A stretch of 22,818 nucleotides of DNA from Sphaeroforma arctica JP610 (lineage: Eukaryota > Opisthokonta > Ichthyosporea > Ichthyophonida). The notes beneath the pieces were generated by a model. It saw only the letters and a program-made list of their open reading frames with translations. It was not told the origin of the DNA and ran no database searches. This document shows positions 9,118 to 19,171 of this stretch, piece by piece. The position numbers were made by a program, and so were the translations under genes. Numbering within the stretch: the stretch's first letter is position 1; each line of letters starts with the position of its first letter. The stretch spans positions 8,694-31,511 of the forward strand of contig NW_014039929.1 in the NCBI RefSeq assembly GCF_001186125.1. The letters run 5' to 3'.

Positions 9118-9465
9118 TCATGCAAGACTCAGGATTTTTGCGATCGAGCAGGTGCGTGACGTCACGCTCGCCACCGCTCCTTCGTTATCGGAGAGAATGA
9201 GGATACTGCGACCTCTCCAAAGCGATCCAAAGATGTCGGTCATATACACAATCGCCAGGAGTTTCAGTGCAGTGATGGAAAAGAGCTTGCCGCCCTGGTT
9301 GGTAGGGTAATGATGATGCTCCTTCCATTGTAGAAAATACATTCTCCTGTGGAGATCAAACCTCCTGCGTCCATCGACGTACACGCATCCACAGCAACTG
9401 TGATTGCAATGGCAGGGCAAACGAGAAGGGATGTACCGGTCCATCTGTCGAGTATACGGATTCAA
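9118..9465 (-). mobile_element. RNase H part of the YR fossil
   Basis: FSITALKLLAIVYM followed by ILILSDNEGAVASV is the RNase H pattern of YR retroelements: an acidic or helical block, then SDN. It lies between the RT and recombinase parts, as expected for the order. Confidence 0.75.
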
Positions 9466-9522
9466 GAACGAATATCGTGGCGTACTTCCTCCGAAACTCT
9501 AATGTGCTTGTAGTGAGAGGGG

Positions 9523-9949
9523 TTATGACGTGGCAGCTAGAAAATTCGAGAAGTATACGGTAGTGCTTGTGGAAATATGCGAGGCGATGTCATGAGCGGT
9601 TGCGGTTGTGCAAGAGCGCCATCCGTGCAGCAGCGATTTGTACAAGCGCAACTTATGGGCGCTAAGGTCAACCGTACGGGCCCTGATATATTTAAGAACA
9701 CCAATGTATCCCGTTACAGTAACTGAGGTTGCGGACTTCTCAACGGCGATTGAGATGTCGAGGAAGGCAAACGGTGCGCAGATCTTGGCTGCTTCTTGTC
9801 TGCCCCTACCAGGACCATGTATCGCCAGGAAATCGTCAACGAAGCGGCGGAGACACAAGCCTGTAGATAGAAAGATAAAATCGAGAGCGGCGCCCAGGCA
9901 CTCAAAGATCTGTGGACTACTACGTGTAATAGCCGGGCCTCCACATTAA
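9523..9949 (-). mobile_element. RT palm and thumb part of the YR fossil
   Basis: The segment shows SSPQIFECLG, then RRFVDDFLAIHG, where VDD (9832-9840) is the catalytic YxDD-type box. LDISIA and the HKLRLYKSL connection follow. All are typical of reverse transcriptases in this order. Confidence 0.82.
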
Positions 9950-10690
9950 AATCTATGTTATAAACGTACTCTTAAGCAGTACGTAAACTATAAACGTGCT
10001 CTTAATAGTACAGGGAACTTAAGTTTCCTAAATGGTGTTTAACGCTTTTCCATTTTACATATCAGATACTTGGACAAGGCCATTAAAAGGCCCCAGTAAA
10101 ATACCAAATATAAGATTTGGTCTAGTTCTATTAATAGAACTATATTTACTTTCCAAATCTATTTATATCTGAATACTTCGGTAGCGAGATGGCGCAACCG
10201 AATATAGCTTTCTAGGGACTATTAGCGTTACCTAGTTTAACCTCCGATCAGCCAACCAGATGTGCCAGTCTGATGAAGGCTAAGTCGGTAATTCTTGATA
10301 AGTGGCAAGTTATTGGTTAATGCACTAACTATGGACATCAAGAGTAATTTTCTTTTTTGTTTTAATTTTTTTTCTAAAGTTAGGATTTTATGAGTCTCTC
10401 GGATTCGCCCCAACGAAACATACCATAGTTTCTAATAGAGCGACAACGAAACACTAAATAAAATCCCTTCGGCGAAAACAGTACTGAGAGGATTATATAT
10501 AGTCAATGTCTCAGCCTCACAATCCCTCAGAGTATTGCTGTTGTCACGAGGCATACCTAACTTTACTAAAAGACTCATTTCGTTTCTTTACTTTGAATTT
10601 CACGATACTTAGACTTTACCTACGCGTTTAATTACTCTAAGGCGTTAATATCGCCTTGATAGGCCGAATCTTACATATGTAGATCAATGG
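9950..10690. mobile_element. Non-coding interruption of the RT region, possible nested insertion (solo-LTR-like)
   Basis: RT blocks that normally lie some tens of residues apart flank about 700 bp with no coding character. The block is AT-rich and has T-runs (about 10350-10373), a long interrupted palindrome (10113-10160), a TATA-like run near 10493-10500 and AATAAA-type sequence near 10458. Ends such as TGTTA (from 9956) and TTACA (to 10675) resemble LTR termini. I could not find a convincing target-site duplication; TATGT occurs at both sides but not cleanly. A solo LTR or another short non-autonomous element is plausible, and neither is proven. Confidence 0.45.
10113..10160. repeat. Interrupted palindrome in the nested block
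   Basis: AGATTTGG (10113-10120) pairs with CCAAATCT (10153-10160). Inside them is the perfect 18-bp palindrome AGTTCTATTAATAGAACT (10124-10141). The transcript could form a long hairpin. A second, shorter pair, TTCGGT with ACCGAA, follows at about 10177-10202. Confidence 0.85.
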
Positions 10691-11180
10691 TAGGGCCCGC
10701 TCGAAATATGCATGGTGCTCGAACACGAATCCGACCAACGGTATATCTTGAGGCCGAATTTGAACCAAGCGGAAGGCCGCTGGAATATCCACTACTGACA
10801 ACGTTGATCCCACGGGTGCGACAGCTACATCGTCAAGTACTTAACGGAGCTTGATATAGCTGAGTTCGCTGGATGCTATCTTAAAACTGATACTCGAGTG
10901 ACGAGGGTAAGATAAGTGGTGAATGCGACGGGGCTTGAGAGAGCCGCCGGATCGCAGTTTAGATAGAACCCCGATAGGTGATAGGTAGTAATATGAGTAT
11001 GTACGTACTTCGGATAATGATAAAGGGCTGATAAGTACGTTTTGTTCCAGTTTTTTTTTCAACAGAGGCTCTTAGCCATGGTATATGCTCACTAACAGAT
11101 GGTAGTTCTCTATATAAGGCCTTTGGTAAAGGACCTGATAATCCAATTGATGCGCCATTGGCGAAGATATCTGCTAGCAT
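10691..11180 (-). mobile_element. Start of pol and RT fingers of the YR fossil
   Basis: 11180-11040 shows the pre-RT block IGLSGPLPKALYRELPSV and EHIPWLRASVE. 11000-10900 shows LSPIGVLSKL and PRRIHHLSYPRHSSI, the RT fingers motif of YR elements. About 10790-10700 shows VVDIPAAFRLVQI with the first palm aspartate, then the block ending in ALPL. The pol start overlaps the gag-like frame in another frame, as is common in these elements. Confidence 0.78.
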
Positions 11181-12195
11181 TTGTGCGTTCTCTGAGTCCG
11201 GATATTTGAACTTGGAGAGGAGGTGAATAATACGTTGATGATTTGGTACTATAGGTGGGCGTTGGCGTGTGTTTGCTAATATAAAAGGGTGTGCCTCGTT
11301 CTGTGAGAGGTTTCGAGTAGATGTGGGCGTAGACGTAACTGGTGGTGAAGAAACTTATTTGTTGAAGTGTATGTGTGTGGATGTACTTGATTACGATGTG
11401 CCTGAGAGATTCAAGCGTGGTTGGGGCAGCATGTGCGTTGGGTGTGATGCAACCCGGAACATAGCATGCGTGCGAGAAACGACAACCCGTATGTGTACAT
11501 GAACGTGCCGAGTTGAAGTCGAAACACTCACGATATTGCGACACATACGAGCGTTTGTTACTGTTATTACATGTGCAGAAACGAGCTTCAAACAGGCAGC
11601 GGTGACATGTCGCATTCGGGCGACGATTAGCATCTAGGATAAGAAATGTAGCAAGCAATTGTGGGAGTAGCAATGCGTATTGGGTGAACTCGTTGTATGA
11701 GACTATCGGTACTAGAAGTGTTTCGTCAAAACGAGCTACACTCTCTGGGGTGTGTGTGTTTGACCAGCCAGCCATAAGTATAACGTAGGCGATCATATCG
11801 TCAATAGCGGGTTCGTCGGTACTAAAATTAGGTGTAAAGCGCCACATATAACCAAAGCGCAGTAGTGATGCATGCATAACATCCGCTGCTGAATAGAATG
11901 ATTCGCGCTTATTGCGCAGACTTACAGTACTCTCAGTAAAGGCTAGTATAACGTTGTCGTTATTAGAGTTTGCAAGAGGGCGGTTATTCTTCTTGGTCTC
12001 TGCCAACGACAACTTACCTTTGATTGTTTTGGCCTCGAGTGCCTCCGGAAGTGACTGTCCCAGCGTAGCCAGTAAAGTAGAAGTGCCTTTCACTGTGCGA
12101 TGGGTCTTCGTTTCGTTACCATGGTGGGAGAGGACTGAGACAGTACCCTTCAGTTGTTCGATCGAGGCATTCTGTCGATGTACTTGATGAATCAA
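11110..12195 (-). mobile_element. Gag-like protein with CCCH zinc finger, YR fossil
   Basis: This is a 361-residue open stretch, the longest in the window. It holds a CCCH finger: Cys224, Cys233, Cys238 and His242 (C-X8-C-X4-C-X3-H) in CFDFNSARSC...GCRFSH. A CYVPGC pair follows. A CxFNxxxC...CRFxH finger before pol is a pattern I associate with gag-like ORFs of YR retroelements. It precedes the pol start with overlap and shares its strand, so I assign it to the element rather than to a host RNA-binding gene. No homology search could be run. Confidence 0.68.
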
Positions 12196-12328
12196 GTTTT
12201 GAACATCATCGCTGGATATCGCAGCAGACTTCTCACCTGTTGATGTGGTGGGATTTGGTTTTGGTGTGGAACTATCTGGAGGAGTTGCGTTGGTGGTGGT
12301 AGTTGTGATAGTATTAATTGTACTAGAA

Positions 12329-12610
12329 TTAGGTGTTGTAGAGAGAGAAAAAAATAGCCTGAGGGGCGGGGTAGCCGAGTTTCTTCGCTATCTTTGTTAG
12401 GTTCACTTCGTGATAAGCTAATTCACGGAGAGTTTCTGCGTGGTTAAGCACTCCTTGTGGTGGTGGTATCCTGTGTGATGAGCTGGTACTACCCTGCGTG
12501 GTGTCGATATCCGTTATGGCTGGATCTCCGTCGGTGGGTTCGGCAGTAGCAGGTGTTGTGAATACGTTACTAAGTGACTTGGTTAGAAGACCGCCGAGAT
12601 TGATACGCAA
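12329..12610 (-). mobile_element. Upstream end of the YR fossil gag region
   Basis: A 93-residue stretch rich in Thr, Ser, Pro and Asp, on the same strand directly upstream of the gag-like part. It looks like a disordered gag N-terminus. I see no diagnostic motif; the assignment rests on position and composition. Confidence 0.4.
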
Positions 12611-14849
12611 ACTGCTATCCTCATTGCTAGAGTGTGTTTGCTTGGATTAATCATATATTGTTTTTTATTTCCTAATATTACTCCGGTAGTGTGTGAGCGA
12701 GTGTAAATGTGTTTGTTTTTAACACCCACTACTTATACGTATAGCATACAATAGTATCATATATGTATGTAATTGCTAGCACACTACGCCCTCGTGCGTT
12801 AGGCTTTTCTACTCGCTATCTCTAATTGCCATCCTAGAGCGCTGGGCTGTTTGAAGAGGGAGTACAAAAAGTCGCATCTTTCAACTTTTGTACAGCTCTG
12901 CCGTAAAAAGCAATATAATTCTTTGGCATCTTTGTAGCCAATTCAAAATTGGTTTTGAATGTGGGACCATTAACGGCTCCATTATTAGCCATCGATTTTC
13001 ATAAACGGTTTAAGAATGACAAACCTAAATGAATTCTGAATTGGTTTTATTTATATCCCAGTAAAAGCGGAGAAAATGAAGTGGTAATGTGCTGTCTTGT
13101 GGTAAAATATTACATCACCAGTTGGGAATAACAACGGAAAACAATTATACATGAGACTTATTTGAACATAGTCATTCAGTAGAGTATTCGCATGGTGAAT
13201 ATCGATATGTGAATTTTCTTTTGTTGTTCATCAAGCAATTGATATATTGTGCTTGAGTCCCTGTTGTATATTTGTATTTCAGGTAATTTTGATTGTGCCC
13301 CAACAATGGGGTCAGTAACATTAAAAGCGATGCTACTTCGTATAGCTCGCAGGTATATTGTTTTTGGTAGTAACCATCTGTTTCGCAACATTATCTGTTG
13401 ATCATCGACTGATTTAGTTGCCTTGGTAATCTAAATACGCCGCCTCGATACAAGGACTCATCGATACACAAAGTATACACCACAGCAGGTCCCACAGCTA
13501 GGAAACGGGTATATCCATACTTGGAATCAGTATCCAATAAATTAATGACAGTAACACAATGTAATTCGCGCACAAAAGTAATATTTGACAATATTTTTAA
13601 TATACTACAGAACTGCCTCACTGGACCATATATGGGGCTATTGGAGCGAATTGTATTCGAAAAATGTATTTGGAAGATGTGCCAGACGAACTAATGTATC
13701 ATACGTTCCATAAAAGTGATTTATATTGTTATGAATATCCTGGAACGATTTTTTTTACATAATGTTTACTTGTACAGTATACCTTTCTTAAATCCTGATA
13801 AACCAAGTTGACACAATTTAAATAAGGGACCATCGAGTACCGAATTCTTATGTAGATAATAAACATGTTGTTTGCAAAATTATTACTCGCACAAATCGGA
13901 AAAATACGAATTACAAATTGTTTTCACGTTTCCGTACTTAAATAGTAGGTTATTTTGATATATTTTGTATCATTAACACTAACAAGAGTCTTGCAGTTGG
14001 GTAAATTCGCAACTTGTACAACATTTGACATCAAGTTTAACGTGAACCATAGTATTTTTGTGATCGTTTGTACAGTGTTAGTAGAAGTTATGCTATATCG
14101 TCTGCTGTAGGTATGTCAGTCAAACCCGAACATGGGGACTCCGTCAATATGTATTTCAATCGGTTTTCGTCAATCTTCATTTTGTGCTCTTCTGATAGTA
14201 CGTCCGTTGCCTTGTATTGATTCATTTCGAGATTCGACAACGTTGTACGCCATTAGTTAATTGTATTCGTTTTTTGTTTTTCAGTAGTTTATGTTTGTTA
14301 TTCCTGTGCACGAGTGCACGAGCACGTGCATGTGCGTATAATATTGCTAGGACCCATCGTCGGGTGCATCGAGTCATCATTAAATTCAGATATCTTTGGC
14401 TGTTGTTATGTTTTCCAATACAGTAGCGTATAGTCGGAGAACAATAAATCTTTCTATGTATGTGTGAGAGACAAACCGATGTATATTTACGAGCGCTAGG
14501 TATTAAAATTCCACATATTCGGCTTTAAAGAATTTTTTCAAGATTGTATACTACATATGAATTGCGTTCAAGTTGATCATTAATCAATTTAATGATATTA
14601 TACTAATATAGAATTTAGTTCTACATCATTTTCCAAAGGTATGAGTATCATGATGACACTGAGCTTTTATCGGACGATTTCTTAGGCGAGTTATGCCGAA
14701 GCATACGAGTTATGTTGGACAGAGCGTAGTGCCCTTGCTGTAGTATCAACTCTTCCAGGTTATATACTTGCGAATGTCAGATCAATTACATCCATTTGTA
14801 TAATTGATCCAAAAGATGCCGATTGGTCTGGACAATCAACATCCATCAA
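12611..14849. other. AT-rich stretch with no confirmed gene
   Basis: It contains a near-perfect hairpin (12862-12893) and two adjoining unassigned minus-strand open stretches (13176-13391 and 13391-13621). One of these has LYRGGVFRLPRQL, faintly like the region before an integrase. A plus-strand frame at 14217-14426 is hydrophobic with an Arg/Ala run from a GCACGTGCA-rich stretch and is probably chance. Nothing else is recognised. Confidence 0.45.
12862..12893. repeat. Short inverted repeat / hairpin
   Basis: GTACAAAAAGT (12862-12872) pairs with ACTTTTGTAC (12884-12893), with one bulged A and an 11-base loop. It lies a few hundred bases beyond the gag end of the YR fossil. Its role is unknown. 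Confidence 0.8.
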
Positions 14850-15499
14850 CCCCCTTATCGGTTGCAATTTGCAGAAGGCGGTCTAGTATTGGTAACGGTG
14901 TGCCGAGCACTGTGGTAGTGGTTGATAGTATCTGCACGTCTGGAAGTATCGAATGCGGCAATCAGTTCTTTGCAGGCCAGATCAGTTACTGAACACCAAA
15001 TTGGATTATATGGGCATTCACTAGTTCAATCAGACAGATCTGGGTCATATTTCGCGATACTCTCATTGCGACGATCGAGAATGCAGATATCCTCATCGAC
15101 AATATTATCTACATTACTACCATGTGTATCACAACTCAAGGGGAGAGAGGGAGTATTCGAAATCAGATATACCAGGGCCACCGGGATAGTTAACTTTCAG
15201 ATCGTTAAAATCGATGTGTGAATAGATTTGATAACTGGATCTCGAGTACCGTGGGTGGTGTCACCATGGATATTAATTACTTCGAGAAGTCTATGTCAAT
15301 GATTTAGTTATTTCTTAGTCAACCCCATATTGCGAGGGAGAATGCAGTAACGAGCGAGAACAAGTTTTTGGTCGGGCTTTACGTTTCTCCTCGAGGTCTT
15401 GTGGTGATCGAGCTGGAAAATACTTACGAATCTTCGAATGTCGAACAACGAGACGATCGAAGTATAAGCGGGGTCACTACTCAAAGTTGGCTCAGATGT

Positions 15500-16140
15500 A
15501 AGTGTAACATCGAAAACTTCGACGGGTTCCCGGCCGTATGCGATGGTATAAAGCATAATGCCTGTAGTCTATATATATGTGCCCGATATGCGTGCTTGAC
15601 ATATAGGAATACCACATCCCAGTCGGTATGTTTGACATATTCCGCTATCTATGGATTGTATTAGCGATGCAATACCTCGACCTGGGCATTGGCTGGAGAG
15701 TGGTAAGAGGAAGTATTTACGATGCCGATATTAAAATTGACACAAACTTGTTTGACCAGTTGTGACATAATATTCATCCAGCGATCGGAAACCATGGTTG
15801 ATAAACTCATGCCGTCATATGATATGATTAATAAACAAGTTAGCGGTCATTGCAGCTGAATCAACTGGGGTACAGAATCCTTCGGACTAAAGTGAATTGT
15901 GGTCAAAAAAGGTTATGCTATATTTGTTACCTTTTGTGCTAGTTGTGAATGGACCAGAAACTTCCACAGCTCATTGTTCGAAAAAGTTGTTGGACAATGT
16001 TTTATTTAAGACTGGCAATCGTCGTTAGAGATGTTACGGATTATTTAAGTAGACATGTTTGCAAGAACGGACATGATTCTCAACATCCCTAGTCATACGC
16101 AGCCAACATGTATAACATCGGCCATTCCCATTATAGTGAC
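15500..16140 (-). mobile_element. Integrase part of the gypsy fossil
   Basis: The segment shows the zinc-binding end (CWLRMTRDVENHVRSCKHV), then VEVSGPFTTSTKGNKYSI with FFDHNS, the first core block. VSDRWMNIMSQLVKQV and YHSPANAQVEVLHR give the later core acidic residues (the D and the QVE Glu). IAYGREPVEVFD is the usual post-core motif of Metaviridae integrases. Several frames are used; the copy is broken. Confidence 0.85.
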
Positions 16141-16519
16141 TGCGGTATATGTGTTTCAACTTTGAACATACCTAGGTCAGTTTGCTGCACGCCGTCAGAG
16201 ACAAAATAACAGTTGGCTGCATATCTAGATGTGAAGCCAACTGTTTTGTGGTGTAGTTTTGTTGTTCGGATGAGGCGGTATTTGTGCGTGACATTAGCTT
16301 GAGCCGTACTAGTTCTGTGTAGTTGGGGGCGGATGTGTCTCAGTACATTGATTTGCAGGGGAAAATGTGCATATATTTCGTTCATATAGAGTGCTATGTC
16401 TGGGGGAGTGTCTGGGGGAGTGTCTGTGTGCACAAGAAGTTCCAAGGATTTAAGTTTCAAGTCATGAGTGGTATATGACAAAATATAGAGAAAATTTATT
16501 TTGGCAATGTCACCAAGTC

Positions 16520-17000
16520 GACCATCTGCATTTGCTAGCAGATGATATGTGCCACTAGTATACCGACCGTCAAGTTATAATCTTGCAATTTGAGGGCCCA
16601 ACACATGAGACGCTCGGAAGTATTTTGAGAAAATCTGAAAGTGAGCTTGGACTTGTGGTTTGCGTATAGTAAGAAAGGGTGTGAGGCATGCACAAATCGG
16701 TAGCACGTACTTATTGAACTCCAAAATAAGCCGTGGACTTATTTTTCAATACTTCCTCATTTGGGCTCATAAGCGGAAAATGTACGGAAATAAGATGCTA
16801 TTGTTCTTTCTTGAAAATCACCTTGAGAATTTGGTTGGTATTAAATTAGGGTGCAAACTTCGGATACTTCACAGGCTTCTACTTCAACTATGAAAGGCAG
16901 TGCACACTTGCTTAAATCGAGGTAGCCTAATACGTCTTGTGTGAGACCACTAGCGGTGCAAATACGAATAGGTGATGAGAATGCGAGATATCGCGATGAT
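16520..17000 (-). mobile_element. RNase H part of the gypsy fossil
   Basis: GLTQDVLGYLDLSKCALPFI fits the RT-RNase H junction of Ty3/gypsy elements (LT...VL...D.SK..PFIVE). Further on, SKLTFRFSQNTSERLMCWAL and KLQDYNLTV fit the DHK..L...R..RW.L.LQ.Y block. Confidence 0.78.
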
Positions 17001-17760
17001 TTGAGAGAAACAGCAATTTGCCAAAAAATAATTGGATACATCTAAATAGGCGAATTACTTGCAGCCTGAAAATGGTCTGAAGTGCCGTACTCTTATGAAT
17101 CAAGAATAACAATATTGTTTGTTCATATTGTTTAGAAGTCTAAAACCATTCACGAATCTGTATTAATGTGCTTGAGCGTCCGTTTTCGGTAAAATGGGCG
17201 AACTATAAGGGTGTCAGACCTCTGTTGTGATATTTGTTCCACCGTTTACTCGTAGATATGTACATGAGAAAGTTTGGATTGCTTGGTTCGTATTGGTTTC
17301 TTAGAAGTGAGATCTAATTCCACGGGATCGACATGCATAAAAGAGTGATCATGTTTAGTGAAGGTGTTAGATTACTGCTGTAGTATTCGTTCAATATCTT
17401 GGTCCTGAGTGTTAAAAAAGCCTGGTGTATGTTTGAAATCGAACGACAGGTTTGCGACCTGATCAGTAATTTGCCTATTGTTGTGTGTGCATCAACAACT
17501 AATTGATGAGTTGATAAATCTTCGAGAATACTAAGATGTTGATCGTGCATTGTGTTTTCTTGTGTGCTTGGACTAGAGACTGCCACTTGTACTTTTCACG
17601 GATGTATCTGGCTCAAGGATACACGTAGACAAGCTGTCTTCCATAGAGACATCTGGTGCATTTAAACAGACTATAGGGAGGGGGACATGGTCAACCTGTT
17701 GTAGTATGGTAGATTAGGTGTTAAGGAGTATACGGGCCAGTCGCGATTGGATGTTTTGTA

Positions 17761-18585
17761 TGTGTATATTTGTTGATACTGTATTACAAATCGTATTTTA
17801 ACCCTTGTGACGAGAGTATCAGCCATACATACAGCAATTGTTCAGGGAACGTATTTTTAAAAAAAAGGCGATAGACTACCGTAGTAAATATTTGATGCTC
17901 CGGGTCCGGACCAGCTGACCAACAAATCTAATATTTTATTTGGATCCTTACCCAGAACTCTCTATCCTTCCAGAGTGTCAAGGCTATTTCGCAAGCGCGA
18001 CATGAATATTAGCACGAATTTTCCTTCAATCCATATTCTTTTAGTTTTAACACCAATTTTAACACCAATAAATGCAATTTAAAGATTAACGTAAATGGAG
18101 TCTGCAATGGGGAAAATCTGTCATCAACGATAGCGTGACGGACCCAAATTATTTTGATGAAGTGGTGAGGAACTATCAAGCTTTTTCAACGGTATCGCGC
18201 CCTTTCTGAATATTGCAAACTATGGTGCACACTTGTAAAAACCGGGCAACTCCTTTAATTTTGATTCAAGTTTAAGAGTTTCAACTAAATCGGGGTTTTT
18301 CGACGGCTATGACGTTCTCTCAACGTCCTGAAAAGATATCCGGTTGGATTTTTGGTATTGCGTATAGGGATAAATTTGGCATCTCAGATTTGACCAAATG
18401 CACTAAAATCGGGTAATTTACCCTATTTACACCCATTACAGTGCCCAAAATTTTGCAAACTCATCGGATACGTGTTCTCGCCGAGGTCATCTGTGTGACA
18501 ACGCTATCTCTATTTCAACGTCTCATGAAATACTATTCTATGTCAGTAGACATCAACCATATTCGCATGATCTCACAGTAACATC
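17761..18585. other. AT-rich stretch, nothing recognised
   Basis: No gene is seen. A small tandem duplication, TTTTAACACCAAT, lies at about 18045-18070. Loosely similar phrases (CAACGTC...GAAA-AT; ACTAAA-TCGGG) recur between 18180 and 18540, which hints at an old internal repeat. They are too diverged for me to define units. The protease and gag of the gypsy fossil would be expected here but are not recognisable. Confidence 0.45.
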
Positions 18586-18795
18586 ATGGTTAGGCGTAAG
18601 CACAGCATCAGGACTAGCATTTCTAAACTAGGCAGCGTTAAGCCTCAACTTGGTGTACGAGGTAGATTTGTCAGCAATCGTTCAGCAGTAGTGGATGACC
18701 AAGATTATGTAGTCAGCGATACGGAACTAAGTGTAAGTGAATCAAGAGGCCCAAAGAAAAAAAGTCGTCGCGGCAAAAACGAAAGTTATCGCTGA
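18586..18795 (+). CDS. Unrecognised basic protein, possible first coding part of a gene or DNA transposon
   Basis: A 69-residue frame starts at ATCATGG, with A at -3 and G at +4, a good eukaryotic start context. The protein is basic at the start (MVRRKHSIRTSISKLG), then GVRGRF, an acidic-serine stretch (VVDDQDYVVSDTELSVSES) and a nuclear-localisation-like GPKKKSRRGK. It stops at 18793-18795. A second open frame overlaps its end from an A7 run at 18757-18763 and reads on to TAA at 18908-18910 (KVIADITVKPIYVKRDAYSG and ARTAYVRVKG, also basic). The pair may be one broken gene or two chance frames. I see no plausible intron between them. The style recalls DNA-binding or transposase N-termini, but I recognise no family. 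Confidence 0.4.
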   Translation: MVRRKHSIRTSISKLGSVKPQLGVRGRFVSNRSAVVDDQDYVVSDTELSVSESRGPKKKSRRGKNESYR

Positions 18796-18910
18796 CATCA
18801 CAGTGAAACCTATATATGTTAAACGTGACGCTTACTCTGGTTCCTCTGCACGCACAGCATACGTGCGAGTCAAGGGTGTGTGGATTTTCGAGACCATGCA
18901 AATGGTGTAA

Positions 18911-19171
18911 ACTAAGGACACTCTAAAACCCTTTTGAAGCCCACCATCCCCATGTGTCTGGGTAAGCACCCAATCTCATTTTGGTCAATGAATTTTTATT
19001 GCTTTATTGGATGGCTGTCGACCTGACGAGGGCATCTGCTTTATTTTTTATTTTTTATATATATTGTCGGCTCCAAAAAAACTTGCTCACCTTTCAAATA
19101 AGTGTATTTACAGCATATTGTAAGCATAAATAAAACTCAACAAGCAACATTCTGATCTTACTTATATTCAC
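18911..19171. other. Non-coding AT-rich stretch
   Basis: It contains T-rich runs (about 19040-19060) and A-runs. No feature is recognised. Confidence 0.4.

Larger units (their letters stand above)
7919..12610 (-). mobile_element. Fossil tyrosine-recombinase retrotransposon (DIRS order, probably Ngaro/PAT-like)
   Basis: Read on the minus strand, the parts come in the order gag-like zinc-finger protein (about 12610-11110), start of pol and RT (11180-10690), a non-coding interruption (about 10690-9950), the rest of RT (9949-9523), RNase H (9465-9118) and tyrosine recombinase (8987-7919). A recombinase in place of an integrase, after RT and RNase H, is the hallmark of DIRS-order elements. Only about 130 bp separate RNase H and recombinase, leaving no room for the DAM-like methyltransferase of the DIRS1 group, so a Ngaro- or PAT-like element is more likely. 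The copy is broken, with many breaks. It still keeps long open stretches, so it looks younger than the gypsy fossil to its right. Inverted or split direct terminal repeats were not found, so the outer limits are approximate. Confidence 0.85.
14850..17760 (-). mobile_element. Fossil Ty3/gypsy-like retrotransposon pol
   Basis: On the minus strand, from high to low coordinates: a pre-RT linker with ILEPDTSVKS (about 17600-17760), the start of RT with KKPIRTKQSKLSHVH (about 17330-17240), RNase H (about 17000-16520), the integrase zinc-binding N-terminus (about 16140-16050) and the integrase core (about 15990-15660). The post-core block with AYGREPVEVFD (15540-15500) and an integrase tail follow, down to about 14900. 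RT, RNase H, integrase is the Ty3/gypsy order. The copy is heavily broken, with many breaks, and only parts of the domains remain recognisable. LTRs were not found. It appears older than the YR fossil. Confidence 0.82.

Noticed and set aside
11110-12195. Long CCCH zinc-finger frame considered as a host RNA-binding gene
   Set aside because: Its position before and overlapping the pol start, and its finger type, fit a retroelement gag better; some doubt remains.
13176-13621. Two adjoining minus-strand frames, one with LYRGGVFRLPRQL, faintly like a pre-integrase block
   Set aside because: The similarity is too short to call, with no neighbouring domain in order.
14217-14426. Plus-strand 69-residue frame resembling a membrane protein
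   Set aside because: Hydrophobicity comes from T-rich DNA and the Arg/Ala run from a GCACGTGCA-rich stretch; there is no family match.
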